Counted from the stretch's first letter, positions 8,558 through 21,150 are shown. The stretch is DNA of 64,000 bases from Tersicoccus sp. Bi-70 (GCF_001968825.1 NZ_MIEU01000002.1:558001-622000); one strand, 5' to 3'. Numbers and translations are program-made. Notes: generated by a model not told the origin, from the sequence alone.

Positions 8558-9022
8558 GTGACGGCGGGACCGGACGGCGTGATCGGTCCGGTACCCGCCG
8601 GGGCAGCACCCGACGACGGGGAATCCGACGATTCCGGACCGCCCGTCCGGGCCTGCCCGTGCGGCTCCGGCGCCGGTTACCCGCAGTGCTGCGGGCCGCT
8701 GCACGAGGGGGCGACCGCCCCCACGGCGGAGGCCCTGATGCGATCCCGGTACAGCGCCTACGCCCTCGGCCTGGACGACTACCTGCGGCGGTCCTGGCAT
8801 CCCAGCACCCGGCCCCTGGCCATCGAGCTGGACGACGGCACCGCCTGGCGCCGCCTCCAGATCGTCGACCGGGACCGGGGCGCGGCAGGGGACGACGTCG
8901 GTGTCGTCGAGTACCGCGCCGCCTACCGCAGCCCGCACGGCGCCGCCGTGCTGCACGAACGCTCCCGCTTCCGACGCGAGAACGGCCACTGGTTCTACGT
9001 GGACGGCGAAATCCTCAGCTGA
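8558..9022 (+). CDS. YchJ-like SEC-C motif protein
   Basis: 154 residues. After a disordered Gly/Pro/Asp-rich leader comes the SEC-C zinc motif CPCGSGAGYPQCCGPLHEG (about residues 30-48), then LMRSRYSAYALGLDDYLRRSWHP and the C-terminal FRRENGHWFYVDGEI, which is the NTF2-like fold of the YchJ/UPF0225 family. The GTG start is closely spaced after the cap-like gene. The function of YchJ proteins is not established; SEC-C motifs bind zinc and often mediate protein contacts. Confidence 0.85.
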   Translation: MTAGPDGVIGPVPAGAAPDDGESDDSGPPVRACPCGSGAGYPQCCGPLHEGATAPTAEALMRSRYSAYALGLDDYLRRSWHPSTRPLAIELDDGTAWRRLQIVDRDRGAAGDDVGVVEYRAAYRSPHGAAVLHERSRFRRENGHWFYVDGEILS

Positions 9023-9065
9023 GGGCCGTCCCCGGTCATTTTTCGATCACTGCAGGAGGACGCGC

Positions 9066-9989
9066 ATGAGCCAGAACACCGAGACCACCACGATCGCCCC
9101 GGGACGCAGCCGGATCGCGGTGCTCGGCACCGGCACGATGGGCAGCGCGATGGCCCGCCGCCTGCTCGGCGCCGGGTTCGCCGTCACGGCGTGGAACCGG
9201 ACCGCCGAGCGGGCCGAGGCGCTCGCCGACGACGGCGCCCGGATCGCCACCGATCCCGCGGACGCCGTCCGTGACGCCGACGTCGTGCTGACCATGCTCT
9301 TCGACGCGGACGCCGTGCTCGAGACCGCCGAGGCGTTCCTGCCCGCGCTGCCGGACGGGGCGGTGTGGATGCAGTCCAGCACCACCGGCGTCGACGGCGC
9401 CCACCGGATCGCGCGGGCCGCGCAGGACGCCGGCGTCGCCCTCGTGGACGCCCCGGTGCTCGGCACCCTCGGGCCCGCCGAGCAGGGCAAGCTCACCGTC
9501 CTGGCGGCCGGGGCCCGCGAGCCGATCGACCGGCTCGCGCCCGTCTTCGACGTCGTCGGCTCCCGCACCGTCCCGGTCGGGGAGCGGCACGGGGACGCCA
9601 GCGCCCTCAAGCTCGCCGTCAACGTGTGGCTGGGGACGCTGACCGCGGCGACCGCGCAGTCGCTCGCGATCACCCAGGCGTTCGACCTGGATCCCGATCT
9701 GTTCCTGACGGCGATCGACGGCACCCCGACGGACAGCCCGTACGCCCACGTCAAGGGGTCGGCGATGCTGGCCGACGAGCGCAGCCCCCAGTTCGCGCTG
9801 GACGGCCTGCGCAAGGATCTCGTGCTCGCCCAGACGGAGGCGTCCGCGGTGCGCGGGGACCTGCTGGCCGCGGTCCTCGCCGCGTTCGACGACGCCGCCG
9901 AGGCCGGCCGCGGTGGCGAGGACATCAACGCCGTCAGCACCGCATTCGACGTTCCGGAGGGCTCGACGGGGCCGGCCGACGAGCACTGA
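9066..9989 (+). CDS. NAD(P)-dependent beta-hydroxyacid dehydrogenase family oxidoreductase
   Basis: 307 residues of the 3-hydroxyisobutyrate dehydrogenase/glyoxylate-succinate semialdehyde reductase family. The Rossmann motif is VLGTGTMGSAMARRLLGAG; the substrate loop reads VDAPVLGTLGPAEQGKLTVLAAG, and the catalytic-Lys helix is SALKLAVNVWLG. The ATG at 9066 has AGGAGGA 5-6 nt upstream and is clearly the start; the longer open frame covers the end of the YchJ gene. Specific substrate unknown. Confidence 0.87.
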   Translation: MSQNTETTTIAPGRSRIAVLGTGTMGSAMARRLLGAGFAVTAWNRTAERAEALADDGARIATDPADAVRDADVVLTMLFDADAVLETAEAFLPALPDGAVWMQSSTTGVDGAHRIARAAQDAGVALVDAPVLGTLGPAEQGKLTVLAAGAREPIDRLAPVFDVVGSRTVPVGERHGDASALKLAVNVWLGTLTAATAQSLAITQAFDLDPDLFLTAIDGTPTDSPYAHVKGSAMLADERSPQFALDGLRKDLVLAQTEASAVRGDLLAAVLAAFDDAAEAGRGGEDINAVSTAFDVPEGSTGPADEH

Positions 9990-10017
9990 GGACGGGTTCA
10001 GCCCGCGTTCGGTCACG

Positions 10018-10210
10018 GTGAGTCAGCGGTTTCCGCTCGACCCTTGCGGTGAGTCAGCGGTTCCCACCCGACCTCCGCGGTGAGTCAGCGGTTCCCGCCC
10101 GACCCCCGCGGTGAGTCAGCGGTTCCCGCCCGACTTCCACAGTGAGTCAGCGGTTCCCGCCCGAAGGTGGTGCTCTTTGAGCCCCGTTTTCGGGCGGGAA
10201 CCGCTAACTC
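10018..10210. repeat. repeat element A: five 31-bp direct units plus inverted copy
   Basis: Five units begin at 10018, 10049, 10080, 10111 and 10142, an exact 31-bp period. Each opens GTGAGTCAGCGGTT and most continue CCCGCCCG. After the fifth unit comes a spacer containing CTCTTTGAGCCCC, then an inverted copy of the unit core (10191-10210), differing by one base. The last direct unit and the inverted copy can form a 20-bp hairpin. It lies between the 3' ends of two convergent genes. Confidence 0.93.
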
Positions 10211-10285
10211 GGCTGCGTCCGAGCGCGCGTGCGGCTCGGCGTCCTGATCGACCGCCGCTGATCTCGACCGGCCTCGCTGCATTGG

Positions 10286-12673
<2,388 letters not shown>

Positions 12674-12749
12674 CGTCTCTCCTCGATCAGGAAACGCCGG
12701 GGTGTCGGGTCGGCACCAGTATCGCCGGATCGCGGCGTCTGTGGCAGTG

Positions 12750-13160
12750 TCAGCTGGTCTGCTGGATGCGGATCATGTTGCCGGCCGGGTCCCGCAGCGC
12801 GCAGTCGCGCACGCCCCACGGCTGGTCGGTGGGCTCCTGGACGATGTCGGCGCCCGACGACTCGAGTCGCGCGAAGGTTCCGTCGAGGTCGGTGGCCGCG
12901 AGGTTGATGCCGGCGTAGGTGCCCTTGGCGATCATGTCGAGGATCGTCTGCTTCTCCTCGTCGGTGAGGCCGGGTTGCACCGTGGGGGGTGTGAGGACGA
13001 TAGCCGTGTCCGGCTGGTCGGCGGGGCCGACGGTGAGCCACCGCATCTCGCCCTGCCCGACGTCGAGTCGGACCTCGAAGCCCAGGACGTCCCGGTAGAA
13101 GGCCAGCGAGGCCTCGGGGTCGGTGTGCGGGAGGAAACTGGAGTGAATGGTGACAGTCAT
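12750..13160 (-). CDS. VOC-family (glyoxalase/bleomycin resistance-like) protein
   Basis: 136 residues with the paired beta-alpha-beta-beta-beta units of vicinal oxygen chelate proteins: TDPEASLAFYRDVLGFEVRLD in the first half, YAGINLAATDLDGTFARLESSGADI and CALRDPAGNMIRIQQ in the second. It lies 9 bp downstream of an AraC regulator on the same strand, a common pairing in Actinobacteria, and probably acts on a small metabolite or toxic compound. A TAGGTT-6 nt-ATG arrangement suggests it also has its own leaderless promoter. Confidence 0.87.
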   Translation of the reverse strand: MTVTIHSSFLPHTDPEASLAFYRDVLGFEVRLDVGQGEMRWLTVGPADQPDTAIVLTPPTVQPGLTDEEKQTILDMIAKGTYAGINLAATDLDGTFARLESSGADIVQEPTDQPWGVRDCALRDPAGNMIRIQQTS

Positions 13161-13166
13161 GGCATC

Positions 13167-13172
13167 AACCTA
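13167..13172 (-). promoter_or_regulatory. -10 element for leaderless VOC transcript
   Basis: On the minus strand TAGGTT is followed by 6 nt and the ATG of the VOC gene. Its TAG is also the stop codon of the upstream AraC-type gene. Confidence 0.45.
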
Positions 13173-13613
13173 AGAGAGGGCGGTGGGCTCCGCTTCTCGA
13201 ATTCTGATCGGTCGTGTCACCTGTTTCTCGACGCATGCGGGCAGGCCCGTGGTCGGGTGCGACTGCTGCGCTCGGTAGACGCTGGGCGGCATGCCGACGA
13301 GCTCGGCGAATCGGGTGCTGAAGGTGCCGAGCGACTGGCAGCCGACGGTGAAGCACACCTCGGTGACGCTCAGATCCCCGCGTCGCAGCAGCGCCATCGC
13401 CCGCTCGATGCGCCGCGTCATCAGGTACGCGTAGGGCGATTCCCCGAAGGTGAGCTTGAACTGGCGACTCAGGTGGCCGGCGGAGAGGTTGACCCCGCGG
13501 GCGAGGGCCTCGACGTCGAGGGGCCGGGCGTACTCGCGGTCGATCCGGTCCCGGACACGCCGCAGCCGCACCAGGTCGGCCCGGCGCTGCTCGGTGGTGG
13601 CGGGAGCGGTCAT
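13170..13613 (-). CDS. AraC-family transcriptional regulator (HTH domain only)
   Basis: 147 residues, essentially one AraC double helix-turn-helix domain: EYARPLDVEALARGVNLSAGHLSRQFKLTFGESPYAYL then RAMALLRRGDLSVTEVCFTVGCQSLGTFSTRFAELVGMPPSVYR (each a typical half, quoted in part). No ligand-binding domain is present. The ATG at 13613 is chosen; another in-frame ATG lies 9 bp upstream, and neither has a clear Shine-Dalgarno. It likely controls the VOC gene that follows 9 bp later. Confidence 0.87.
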   Translation of the reverse strand: MTAPATTEQRRADLVRLRRVRDRIDREYARPLDVEALARGVNLSAGHLSRQFKLTFGESPYAYLMTRRIERAMALLRRGDLSVTEVCFTVGCQSLGTFSTRFAELVGMPPSVYRAQQSHPTTGLPACVEKQVTRPIRIREAEPTALS

Positions 13614-13722
13614 CGGCGGCATCGTGCCACGCGGCGTCGCGGCATTCAAGGAGGGCGCTGTCGACCGCGGGTTCCTCGGCGTGCGCGCGAGAAGGGCAAC
13701 CGGTCCCGTCCAGATGCGTGTC

Positions 13723-13822
13723 GTGAGTCCGTCACGTCCACCCGGCGGCCGGCGTGAGTCCGTCACGTCCGCCCGGAGGCCCCGGTCTTTGACCCCCTCC
13801 CGAGGGCGGAGGTGACGGACTC
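13723..13822. repeat. repeat element B: two 31-bp direct units plus inverted copy
   Basis: Units begin at 13723 and 13754 (again 31 bp apart) and read GTGAGTCCGTCACGTCC followed by RCCCG. A spacer with GTCTTTGACCCC leads to an inverted copy ending GGTGACGGACTC at 13822. The outer GTGAGTC and inner CCCG match element A while the central 8 bases differ, and the inverted arm carries the matching change. It lies between divergent genes, upstream of the methyltransferase start. Confidence 0.88.
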
Positions 13823-13868
13823 GGCCAACGGTGGCTGCAATCGGCCCCCCGTCTGCGACGATCGGCGG

Positions 13869-14519
13869 ATGGAACGGACCGACGATGACGACGCCGCCGA
13901 CGACGCTGTACGCCGCGCTTACGACACCGTGGCGGATGCCTACGCGGACGCCTTCACCTCGACGGAGCCCGAGCTGCCCGTCGACCTGGCGATGATCGAG
14001 CACTTCGTCTCGCTGCTGGCCGAGCCGCGGGACGTGCTCGACGCCGGTTGCGGCGCCGGCCGGATGATGCCGCTGCTGGCCGGCCTCGGGTGTCGCGTCC
14101 AGGGAGTCGACCTCTCGCCCGGCATGATCCAGCGAGCCCAGCGGGATCACGGGCAGTTCCCGTCCCGGGTCGCTGCCCTGACCGACCTTCCGCTTCCGGA
14201 CGGCGTCCTGTCCTGGTACTCGACCATCCACACGCCCGACGGCGAGCTGCCCGGCGTGCTGACGGAACTACGTCGGGTCCTGCGTCCGGGTGGCCACATC
14301 CTTCTCGCCTTCCAGTCCGGGAAGGGTGTCACCGACGTCTCGCCGGCCTACCGGGACCGCGGGCATGACGTGACGCTCCGTCGGCACAACCGCTCCGCGG
14401 ACCGGGTAGCCGCGGAGTTGCGCACCGTGGGGATGGAGAAGGTCGCCCTACTGGAGCGCGCCGCCGCCTCCCACGAGCGGACCGCTCAGGCCGTCGTCAT
14501 CGCCCTCCGCCCGGCCTGA
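13869..14519 (+). CDS. class I SAM-dependent methyltransferase
   Basis: 216 residues from the ATG at 13869. The SAM-binding motif I is [16 protein letters not shown], followed by [14 protein letters not shown] (motif II acidic end), a [16 protein letters not shown] post-motif and [12 protein letters not shown] (motif III). The fold resembles the Methyltransf_11/25 small-molecule enzymes; substrate unknown. The open frame extends 57 bp upstream into repeat element B; GACGAT-6 nt-ATG at 13857 supports the shorter, leaderless start. Confidence 0.85.
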   Translation: MERTDDDDAADDAVRRAYDTVADAYADAFTSTEPELPVDLAMIEHFVSLLAEPRDVLDAGCGAGRMMPLLAGLGCRVQGVDLSPGMIQRAQRDHGQFPSRVAALTDLPLPDGVLSWYSTIHTPDGELPGVLTELRRVLRPGGHILLAFQSGKGVTDVSPAYRDRGHDVTLRRHNRSADRVAAELRTVGMEKVALLERAAASHERTAQAVVIALRPA

Positions 14520-14556
14520 CGCCGTCGGTACCGCCTGCTCGGGTACGTGCCGATCG

Positions 14557-14625
14557 CGAGTTAGCCGGCTTCTCCCGAAGCAGGGGAAATCTTCCTCCCG
14601 GTTTCGGGAGAAACTCACTAACTCG
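14557..14625. repeat. repeat element C: single inverted repeat of the same architecture
   Basis: Left arm at 14557-14577 (CGAGTTAG, five unpaired bases, TTCTCCCG) pairs with the right arm at 14605-14625 (CGGGAGAA, five bases, CTAACTCG). The spacer contains AATCTTCCTCCCGG. It sits between the 3' ends of the convergent methyltransferase and epimerase genes. Outer ends (GAGT/ACTC) and inner CCCG resemble elements A and B. Confidence 0.8.
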
Positions 14626-14631
14626 ACGCTG

Positions 14632-15486
14632 TCACGGGTGGCGGCTGCCCTCGCCGGCGATCACGGCCCGGTAGCCCTCTCGGTACGACGGGTACGTCGG
14701 CGCCCAGCCGGTGCCGCGGAGCAGGCTGTTGCGCAACCGCTTGCCGGACGCCGGGTCGTGCTCCGCGGCGTTGTCGGCGGGTTCGCCGGACTCAGCGGCC
14801 ATGCCCAGTTCTCCGGCCAGGAAGGCGAGCACGTCGGCCTCCGGCGCCGGCTCGTCGTCCACCCCGTGGTAGATCGACGCCGGGTCCGGCAGCGACGCCA
14901 GCTGCACGAGCGCGGACGCGGCGTCGTCCCGGTGGATCCGGTTGGTCCAGTGCCTCGCGTCACCGGCAGAACCGTTGCGCGCGCGGTCGATCAACCGGGT
15001 CCGGCCCGGTCCGTACACGCCGGCCAGCCGGAGGACGACGCCGCCGGGCACGTCGAGCACCAGGCGCTCGGTCTGCGCGAGCACCGCCGCGGTCGGGCTC
15101 GCCGGGGAGGCGGGTGCCGTCTCGTCCAGCGTGCGACCGTCGTCCGCGTCGAGGACCGACGTCGAGGACACGAACAGCACCCGGGGTCGTGCGCCGGCGG
15201 CATCGATCGCGGCCAGCGTCGCCCGGGTCCCCTCCAGGTACGACGACCGGTATCCGGTCGCGTCCCGCGACCCCGGCGTGAGGGCGATGACGACGATGCC
15301 TGTGGCCGGGTCCACCGGCGGCAGCGACGACGGGTCGGTGACGTCCGCGGCCTGCCCGTGCAGGGCCGGAGGCAGCACGGACGCGTGCCGCCGCCAGCCG
15401 GTGACGCGGTGGCCGGCGGCGGCGAACCGCAGGCCGGTCTCGGTGCCGAGGTCGCCGCAGCCGACGATCAGAACAGGAGGCTTCAC
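14632..15486 (-). CDS. NAD-dependent epimerase/dehydratase family protein
   Basis: 284 residues of the extended short-chain dehydrogenase type, closest in look to the YeeZ-like SDRs. The nucleotide-binding loop is [21 protein letters not shown]; further marks are [32 protein letters not shown] and [14 protein letters not shown]. The usual YxxxK pair is not obvious, so catalytic activity is uncertain. GTG start; it is transcribed divergently from thrS with 159 bp between. Confidence 0.8.
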   Translation of the reverse strand: MKPPVLIVGCGDLGTETGLRFAAAGHRVTGWRRHASVLPPALHGQAADVTDPSSLPPVDPATGIVVIALTPGSRDATGYRSSYLEGTRATLAAIDAAGARPRVLFVSSTSVLDADDGRTLDETAPASPASPTAAVLAQTERLVLDVPGGVVLRLAGVYGPGRTRLIDRARNGSAGDARHWTNRIHRDDAASALVQLASLPDPASIYHGVDDEPAPEADVLAFLAGELGMAAESGEPADNAAEHDPASGKRLRNSLLRGTGWAPTYPSYREGYRAVIAGEGSRHP

Positions 15487-15645
15487 GAGTGTCGATCATG
15501 CCAGCCGGTCGATCGGCCGGGGGAGCGCCGGCCGAGGGAGCCGGATCGTCACCGGAGCCGGGTCTGCCGTTGCTACGCTGGAGAACGGCGGGTTGCGGCG
15601 TCGTGTGCCGTGAACCGTGACGCCGACAATCCAAGGAGACACCCC

Positions 15646-17667
15646 GTGGTCCAGAACCCCCCGTCCGCCCTCGCGTCGCAGCACACCGAGGAGGTCGTGG
15701 TCACCACGGACACCACGGGAACCGAGCTGTTCGCGGATCGGCGCGACGTCGTCGTCATGTGCGTCGACGGGGAACTGAAGGACCTCGCCACCCCGGTGAA
15801 GAACGGCGACGTCGTCATCCCCCTGACCATCGACTCGCCGGACGGGCTGAACGTGTTGCGCCACTCGACCGCGCACGTCATGGCCCAGGCCGTCCAGCAG
15901 CTGCGCCCGGACGCGAAGCTCGGCATCGGCCCGCACATCACCGACGGCTTCTACTTCGACTTCGACGTCGCCGAGCCGTTCACCCCGGAGGACCTCAAGG
16001 CCCTCGAGAAGATGATGCTGCGCATCGTCAACGCGTCCCAGTCGTTCGTGCGCCGCGAGGTCGACGACGAGACGGCCCGCACCGAGATGGCCGACGAGCC
16101 GTACAAGCTCGAGCTGATCGGCCTGAAGTCGAACGCCGAAGGAGCCGCCGAGGGCGCCGCTCAGGAGGTCGGCGAGGGCGGCCTGACCATCTACGACAAC
16201 GTGGACCGCAAGTCCGGCGACACCGTCTGGAAGGACCTGTGCCGCGGGCCGCACCTGCCCACCACCAAGCTGATCGGCAACGCCTACGCGCTGACCCGCA
16301 GCGCGGCCGCCTACTGGCGCGGCAACGAGAACAACCCGCAGCTGCAGCGCATCTACGGCACCGCGTGGGGGTCCAAGGAGGACCTGAAGGCGTACCAGGA
16401 GCGGCTCGCGGAGGCAGAGCGGCGCGACCACCGCAAGCTCGGCCGTGAGCTGGACCTGTTCTCCTTCCCGGACGAGCTCGGCTCCGGTCTGCCCGTCTTC
16501 CACCCGCGTGGCGGCATCATCAAGCGCGAGATGGAGGACTACGTCCGCGCCCGGCACGTCGCGGAGGGCTTCGAGTACGTCGGCACCCCGCACATCTCCA
16601 AGGACGGTCTGTTCCACACCTCGGGCCACCTGCCGTACTACGCGGACACGATGTTCCCGCCGCTGCACGTGGACGAGGAGCGCGACGAGGACGGCAACAT
16701 CACCAAGCCGGGCCAGGAGTACCGGCTCAAGGCGATGAACTGCCCCATGCACAACCTCATCTACCGGTCCCGCGGGCGCTCCTACCGCGAGCTGCCGCTG
16801 CGGCTCTTCGAGTTCGGCAGTGTCTACCGGTACGAGAAGTCCGGCGTCGTGCACGGGCTGACCCGCGTGCGCGGCTTCGCCCAGGACGACTCCCACTCCT
16901 ACGTCACCGAGGAGCAGGCGCCGGGCGAGATCCGCCACCTCCTCGACTTCGTGCTCGGGCTGCTGCGGGACTTCGGCCTGAACGACTTCTACCTCGAGCT
17001 CTCCACGCGCGACCCGGAGTCCAGCAAGTTCATCGGCTCCGACGAGCAGTGGGAGAAGGCGACCCAGATCCTCGCCGACGTGTGCGGCGAGACCGGCCTG
17101 GAGCTGGTGCCGGATCCGGGCGGCGCCGCCTACTACGGCCCGAAGGTCTCCGTGCAGGCGCGCGACGCGATCGGCCGCACCTGGCAGATGTCGACCATCC
17201 AGTACGACTTCAACCAGCCCGAGCGGTTCGGTCTCGAGTACCAGGCCGCCGACGGCACACGCAAGCAGCCGGTGATGATCCACTCGGCGAAGTTCGGCTC
17301 CATCGAGCGGTTCATGGGCGTGCTCACCGAGCACTACGCGGGCGCGTTCCCGGCATGGCTGGCACCGGTGCAGGTGATCGGCATCCCCGTCGCCGAGGCA
17401 TTCGCGGACTACATGGCCGACATCGTCACCCGGCTGAAGAAGCAGGGCATCCGCGCCCAGCTCGACGACGGCACCGATCGGTTCCCCAAGAAGATCCGCA
17501 CCGCCGCCAAGGAGAAGGTGCCGTTCGTGCTGATCGCGGGCGGGGAGGACGCCGAGGCCGGCGCCGTCTCCTTCCGCTACCGCGACGGCAGCCAGGAGAA
17601 CGGGGTGCCGATCGACGAGGCGATCGAGAAGATCGTCACCACCGTCCGCGACCGGGTCAACTCGTGA
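15646..17667 (+). CDS. thrS: threonyl-tRNA synthetase
   Basis: Charges tRNA-Thr; cytoplasmic class II synthetase of 673 residues. An N-terminal TGS domain ([20 protein letters not shown] region) is followed by the editing domain with [12 protein letters not shown], then the catalytic core with zinc ligand Cys about residue 366 in [26 protein letters not shown] (motif 2) and [15 protein letters not shown] (motif 3), and a C-terminal anticodon-binding domain. The GTG at 15646 has AAGGAG 7 nt upstream. The frame stays open for 1 kb upstream, but that covers the opposite-strand epimerase. Confidence 0.97.
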   Translation: MVQNPPSALASQHTEEVVVTTDTTGTELFADRRDVVVMCVDGELKDLATPVKNGDVVIPLTIDSPDGLNVLRHSTAHVMAQAVQQLRPDAKLGIGPHITDGFYFDFDVAEPFTPEDLKALEKMMLRIVNASQSFVRREVDDETARTEMADEPYKLELIGLKSNAEGAAEGAAQEVGEGGLTIYDNVDRKSGDTVWKDLCRGPHLPTTKLIGNAYALTRSAAAYWRGNENNPQLQRIYGTAWGSKEDLKAYQERLAEAERRDHRKLGRELDLFSFPDELGSGLPVFHPRGGIIKREMEDYVRARHVAEGFEYVGTPHISKDGLFHTSGHLPYYADTMFPPLHVDEERDEDGNITKPGQEYRLKAMNCPMHNLIYRSRGRSYRELPLRLFEFGSVYRYEKSGVVHGLTRVRGFAQDDSHSYVTEEQAPGEIRHLLDFVLGLLRDFGLNDFYLELSTRDPESSKFIGSDEQWEKATQILADVCGETGLELVPDPGGAAYYGPKVSVQARDAIGRTWQMSTIQYDFNQPERFGLEYQAADGTRKQPVMIHSAKFGSIERFMGVLTEHYAGAFPAWLAPVQVIGIPVAEAFADYMADIVTRLKKQGIRAQLDDGTDRFPKKIRTAAKEKVPFVLIAGGEDAEAGAVSFRYRDGSQENGVPIDEAIEKIVTTVRDRVNS

Positions 17668-18377
17668 CGGAGGAGGGCCGGCGGGCTTCGGGGCACGGGG
17701 ACGCCGCCGGGACCGCGGCCGCCGACGCGGCAGTCACCGACGACTTCGCCCTCGCCGGGGATCCGGACGCCTTCGCGCGCCTGTGGACTCCGCACCGCCT
17801 CGCCTACATCACGGGCGAGGAGAAGCCGAAGGACGCGGGCTGTCCGTTCTGCAACGCCCCGAAGCGCAGCGACGAGGAGTCCCTCATCGTGCACCGCGGG
17901 CAGACCTGCTTCGTGATGATCAACCTCTACCCGTACAACCCGGGCCACCTGCTGGTGAACCCCTACCGGCACGTCGCGGACCTGGCGGACCTGACGGACG
18001 AGGAGCTCGTCGAGGTGCAGACGCTGACCCGGACGGCCATCGAGGTCGTCCGGCACGTCGCCCACCCGGAGGCGTTCAACGTCGGCCTGAACCTCGGACA
18101 GGTGGCCGGAGGCAGCCTCGCTGCGCACCTGCACCAGCACGTCGTTCCGCGCTGGGCCGGGGACGGCAACTTCATGCCGATCATCGCCCAGACCAAGGCC
18201 ATCACCCAGACCCTGGGTGAACAGTGGCGCCAGCTGCACGAGGCATGGGACGGCGTGGCGGAACGGTTCGCCGCCCAGCGGGCGGACGCCGCGGCACCTG
18301 ACGCCGCGGGTGCTTCCGGCCCTGCGGGCTCCGACGTGGCATCCGACGACGTGGCTTCCGACCTCCGTCGAGGCTGA
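17664..18377 (+). CDS. HIT-domain hydrolase/phosphorylase (Ap4A phosphorylase-like)
   Basis: 237 residues; acts on dinucleoside polyphosphates in characterised relatives such as M. tuberculosis Rv2613c, which occupies the same place between thrS and pgsA. The zinc-type CPFCNA motif, [20 protein letters not shown], and the histidine triad HLHQHV (from about residue 155) are present. A disordered Ala/Asp-rich tail of about 35 residues extends the C-terminus. The GTG start overlaps the thrS stop and the next gene begins 2 bp after it, so the three are one operon. Confidence 0.9.
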   Translation: MTEEGRRASGHGDAAGTAAADAAVTDDFALAGDPDAFARLWTPHRLAYITGEEKPKDAGCPFCNAPKRSDEESLIVHRGQTCFVMINLYPYNPGHLLVNPYRHVADLADLTDEELVEVQTLTRTAIEVVRHVAHPEAFNVGLNLGQVAGGSLAAHLHQHVVPRWAGDGNFMPIIAQTKAITQTLGEQWRQLHEAWDGVAERFAAQRADAAAPDAAGASGPAGSDVASDDVASDLRRG

Positions 18378-18379
18378 TC

Positions 18380-18985
18380 GTGCTCAACAAATACGCCCGG
18401 GCGTTCTTCGCGCGGCTGTTCATGCCGCTGGCGCAGTTCCTGGTGCGCCGGGGCATCTCGCCGGACGCGGTGACCGTCGTCGGCACCGTCGGCGTCAGCG
18501 CTGCCGCGCTCGTGTTCTACCCGCTCGGGCAGCTGTTCTGGGGCACCATCGTCATCACCCTGTTCGTGTTCTCGGACGTGGTCGACGGGCTGATGGCGCG
18601 TGCCCTCGACCGGCGCAGTGAGTGGGGGGCGTTCCTCGACTCGACCCTGGACCGGGTGGCCGACGCCTGCATCTTCGCCGGCGTCGTCATCTGGTACTTC
18701 ACCGGGGGAGTGAATCCGGCGATCGCCGTCGCGGCGCTGTTCTGCCTGGTGCTCGGCAGCCTCGTGCCCTACGCCCGCGCCCGCGCGGAGGCGATCGGCG
18801 CGACCGCCGACGTCGGCATCGCCGAGCGCAGCGAGCGACTCGTCGCCGTCCTCGTCTTCACCGGGTTCACCGGGCTGGGCCTGCCGCCGGTGTTCCTCCT
18901 CGTCGTGCTGGTGCTGCTCGCCGTCGCCTCCGCCGCGACGCTCGGCCAGCGGATCCACGCCGTCCGCCGGCAGACCGCCGCCTGA
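18380..18985 (+). CDS. pgsA: CDP-alcohol phosphatidyltransferase (phosphatidylinositol phosphate synthase-like)
   Basis: Integral membrane enzyme of 201 residues joining CDP-diacylglycerol to an alcohol, by synteny probably inositol-1-phosphate. The family motif is complete: D66, D69-G70, A73-R74, G83, D87 and D91 with the standard spacing. Six hydrophobic segments are visible. It follows the HIT gene by 2 bp. In Mycobacterium the next genes make phosphatidylinositol mannosides (acyltransferase, pimA); they are not here. Start ATG/GTG choice: GTG at 18380 directly after the HIT stop. Confidence 0.9.
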   Translation: MLNKYARAFFARLFMPLAQFLVRRGISPDAVTVVGTVGVSAAALVFYPLGQLFWGTIVITLFVFSDVVDGLMARALDRRSEWGAFLDSTLDRVADACIFAGVVIWYFTGGVNPAIAVAALFCLVLGSLVPYARARAEAIGATADVGIAERSERLVAVLVFTGFTGLGLPPVFLLVVLVLLAVASAATLGQRIHAVRRQTAA

Positions 18986-19032
18986 CCACTCGTCGGAGCC
19001 GCGTGCTCCGGCGGCAATGGCAGGATGGGCCC

Positions 19033-19977
19033 ATGGCCGAGACTCCGCAGCCGACCCCGGGCACCGGGCCGCGAGACCGCACCGTCGCCGTCGCCGGTGC
19101 GGCCGGTGATCTGGGCGGCCGCATCGTCCGCGCGCTGCTGGACCGCGGCGCCGAGGTGCGGATGCTCGTCGGCGCCGGCGCAGACCCGGCGCGTACGGCG
19201 GAGACCGCCCGCCTCGGGGCCACGCCCGTGCCCGTCGACTGGGCCGACAGGAAATCCGTCGCCGACGCGCTGACCGGCACGGACGTTGTCGTGAGCGCCT
19301 GGAACGGCCTGCGGGACGTGATCGTCGACCGGCAGTCCGCCCTCGTCGATGCCGCCGTGGAGGCGGGGGTGCGCCGCTTCATCCCCTCGGACTACTGCCT
19401 GGACTGGACCCGCACCCGACTGGGCGACAACCGCAACATCGACCTGCGACGCGAGTTCGCCGGCCGGGCGGACCGCGCGCCGATCGCGACGACGAGCGTG
19501 CTGGTCGGCGCCTTCACGGACCTGCTCACCGGGCCGATGCCCATCCTGCAGCCGCGCCTGCGTCGCGTGCTCTACTGGGTCGACGCGGACCAGCCGCTGG
19601 ACTTCACGACGCGCGACGACACGGCGGCGGTGACCGCCGAGATCGCCCTGCGCGAGGCCGATCAGCCCCGGTTCGTCCGCTTCGTCGGGGACACGCTGAC
19701 CGCACGGGACCTGGCCCGCGTCAGCGGGGAGATCGCCGGCGTGCCGTACCGGCTCTCCAGCCTCGGCGGCGTGCGCACCCTGAGCGGGATGATCGCGGCG
19801 GCCCGGCTGTTCGACCGGGACTCCGACGCCGTCTTCCCCGCGTGGCAGGGCATGCAGTACATCCGGGACATGTTCACCGGCCGTGGCACCCTGCAGCATC
19901 GCGACAACGCCCACCTCGCGGTCGAGCCGACCGACGTCGCCACCTTCCTGCGGTCGTGGGAGGCAGCCGGGACCTGA
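19033..19977 (+). CDS. NmrA-like NAD(P)-binding protein
   Basis: 314 residues of the atypical short-chain dehydrogenase group related to NmrA and isoflavone reductase. The dinucleotide loop is [33 protein letters not shown] and [12 protein letters not shown] follow the NmrA pattern, where the protein may sense NADP redox state or reduce a substrate. CAGGAT-6 nt-ATG suggests a leaderless start; the open frame upstream belongs to pgsA in another frame. It occupies the position where PIM biosynthesis genes lie in related genomes. Confidence 0.8.
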   Translation: MAETPQPTPGTGPRDRTVAVAGAAGDLGGRIVRALLDRGAEVRMLVGAGADPARTAETARLGATPVPVDWADRKSVADALTGTDVVVSAWNGLRDVIVDRQSALVDAAVEAGVRRFIPSDYCLDWTRTRLGDNRNIDLRREFAGRADRAPIATTSVLVGAFTDLLTGPMPILQPRLRRVLYWVDADQPLDFTTRDDTAAVTAEIALREADQPRFVRFVGDTLTARDLARVSGEIAGVPYRLSSLGGVRTLSGMIAAARLFDRDSDAVFPAWQGMQYIRDMFTGRGTLQHRDNAHLAVEPTDVATFLRSWEAAGT

Positions 19978-20182
19978 TCCCGGCGTCGCGGGCCAGACTG
20001 TCACCGCGTTGTCGCGAGCGGGCCACCCGTGTGCCCGTGGACCGGTGCGGGACGCGCGTCGCGGTGGGCGCATGTCCTACCCTCGATGTGGCCCTCGGCG
20101 TGATCGCCGGTGCCGCGAATCATCGCCGGATCCTCATCGGTCCGCGCGCGTATCACTGATCGAGTCGAAGGAACGAACCGCT

Positions 20183-21124
<942 letters not shown>

Positions 21125-21150
21125 CCGGTCCGTAGGAGGAGCACGGCACC

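Noticed and set aside
10018-10210. CRISPR array
   Set aside because: The period is 31 bp in total, with only about 9 variable bases between conserved parts, an inverted end copy, and no cas genes nearby.
13812-13868. Earlier start for the methyltransferase
   Set aside because: It would begin inside the inverted arm of repeat element B; the ATG at 13869 has a -10-like hexamer at leaderless spacing.
14638-15645. N-terminal extension of the thrS frame giving a protein of about 1000 residues
   Set aside because: The extension lies opposite the epimerase gene, is arginine/glycine-rich nonsense, and the normal ThrRS start at 15646 has a good ribosome binding site.
16900-17340. Variant [11 protein letters not shown] motif 3 in ThrRS as a resistance-type change
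   Set aside because: As far as I recall, this form is normal in actinobacterial ThrRS, so it is not an unusual feature.
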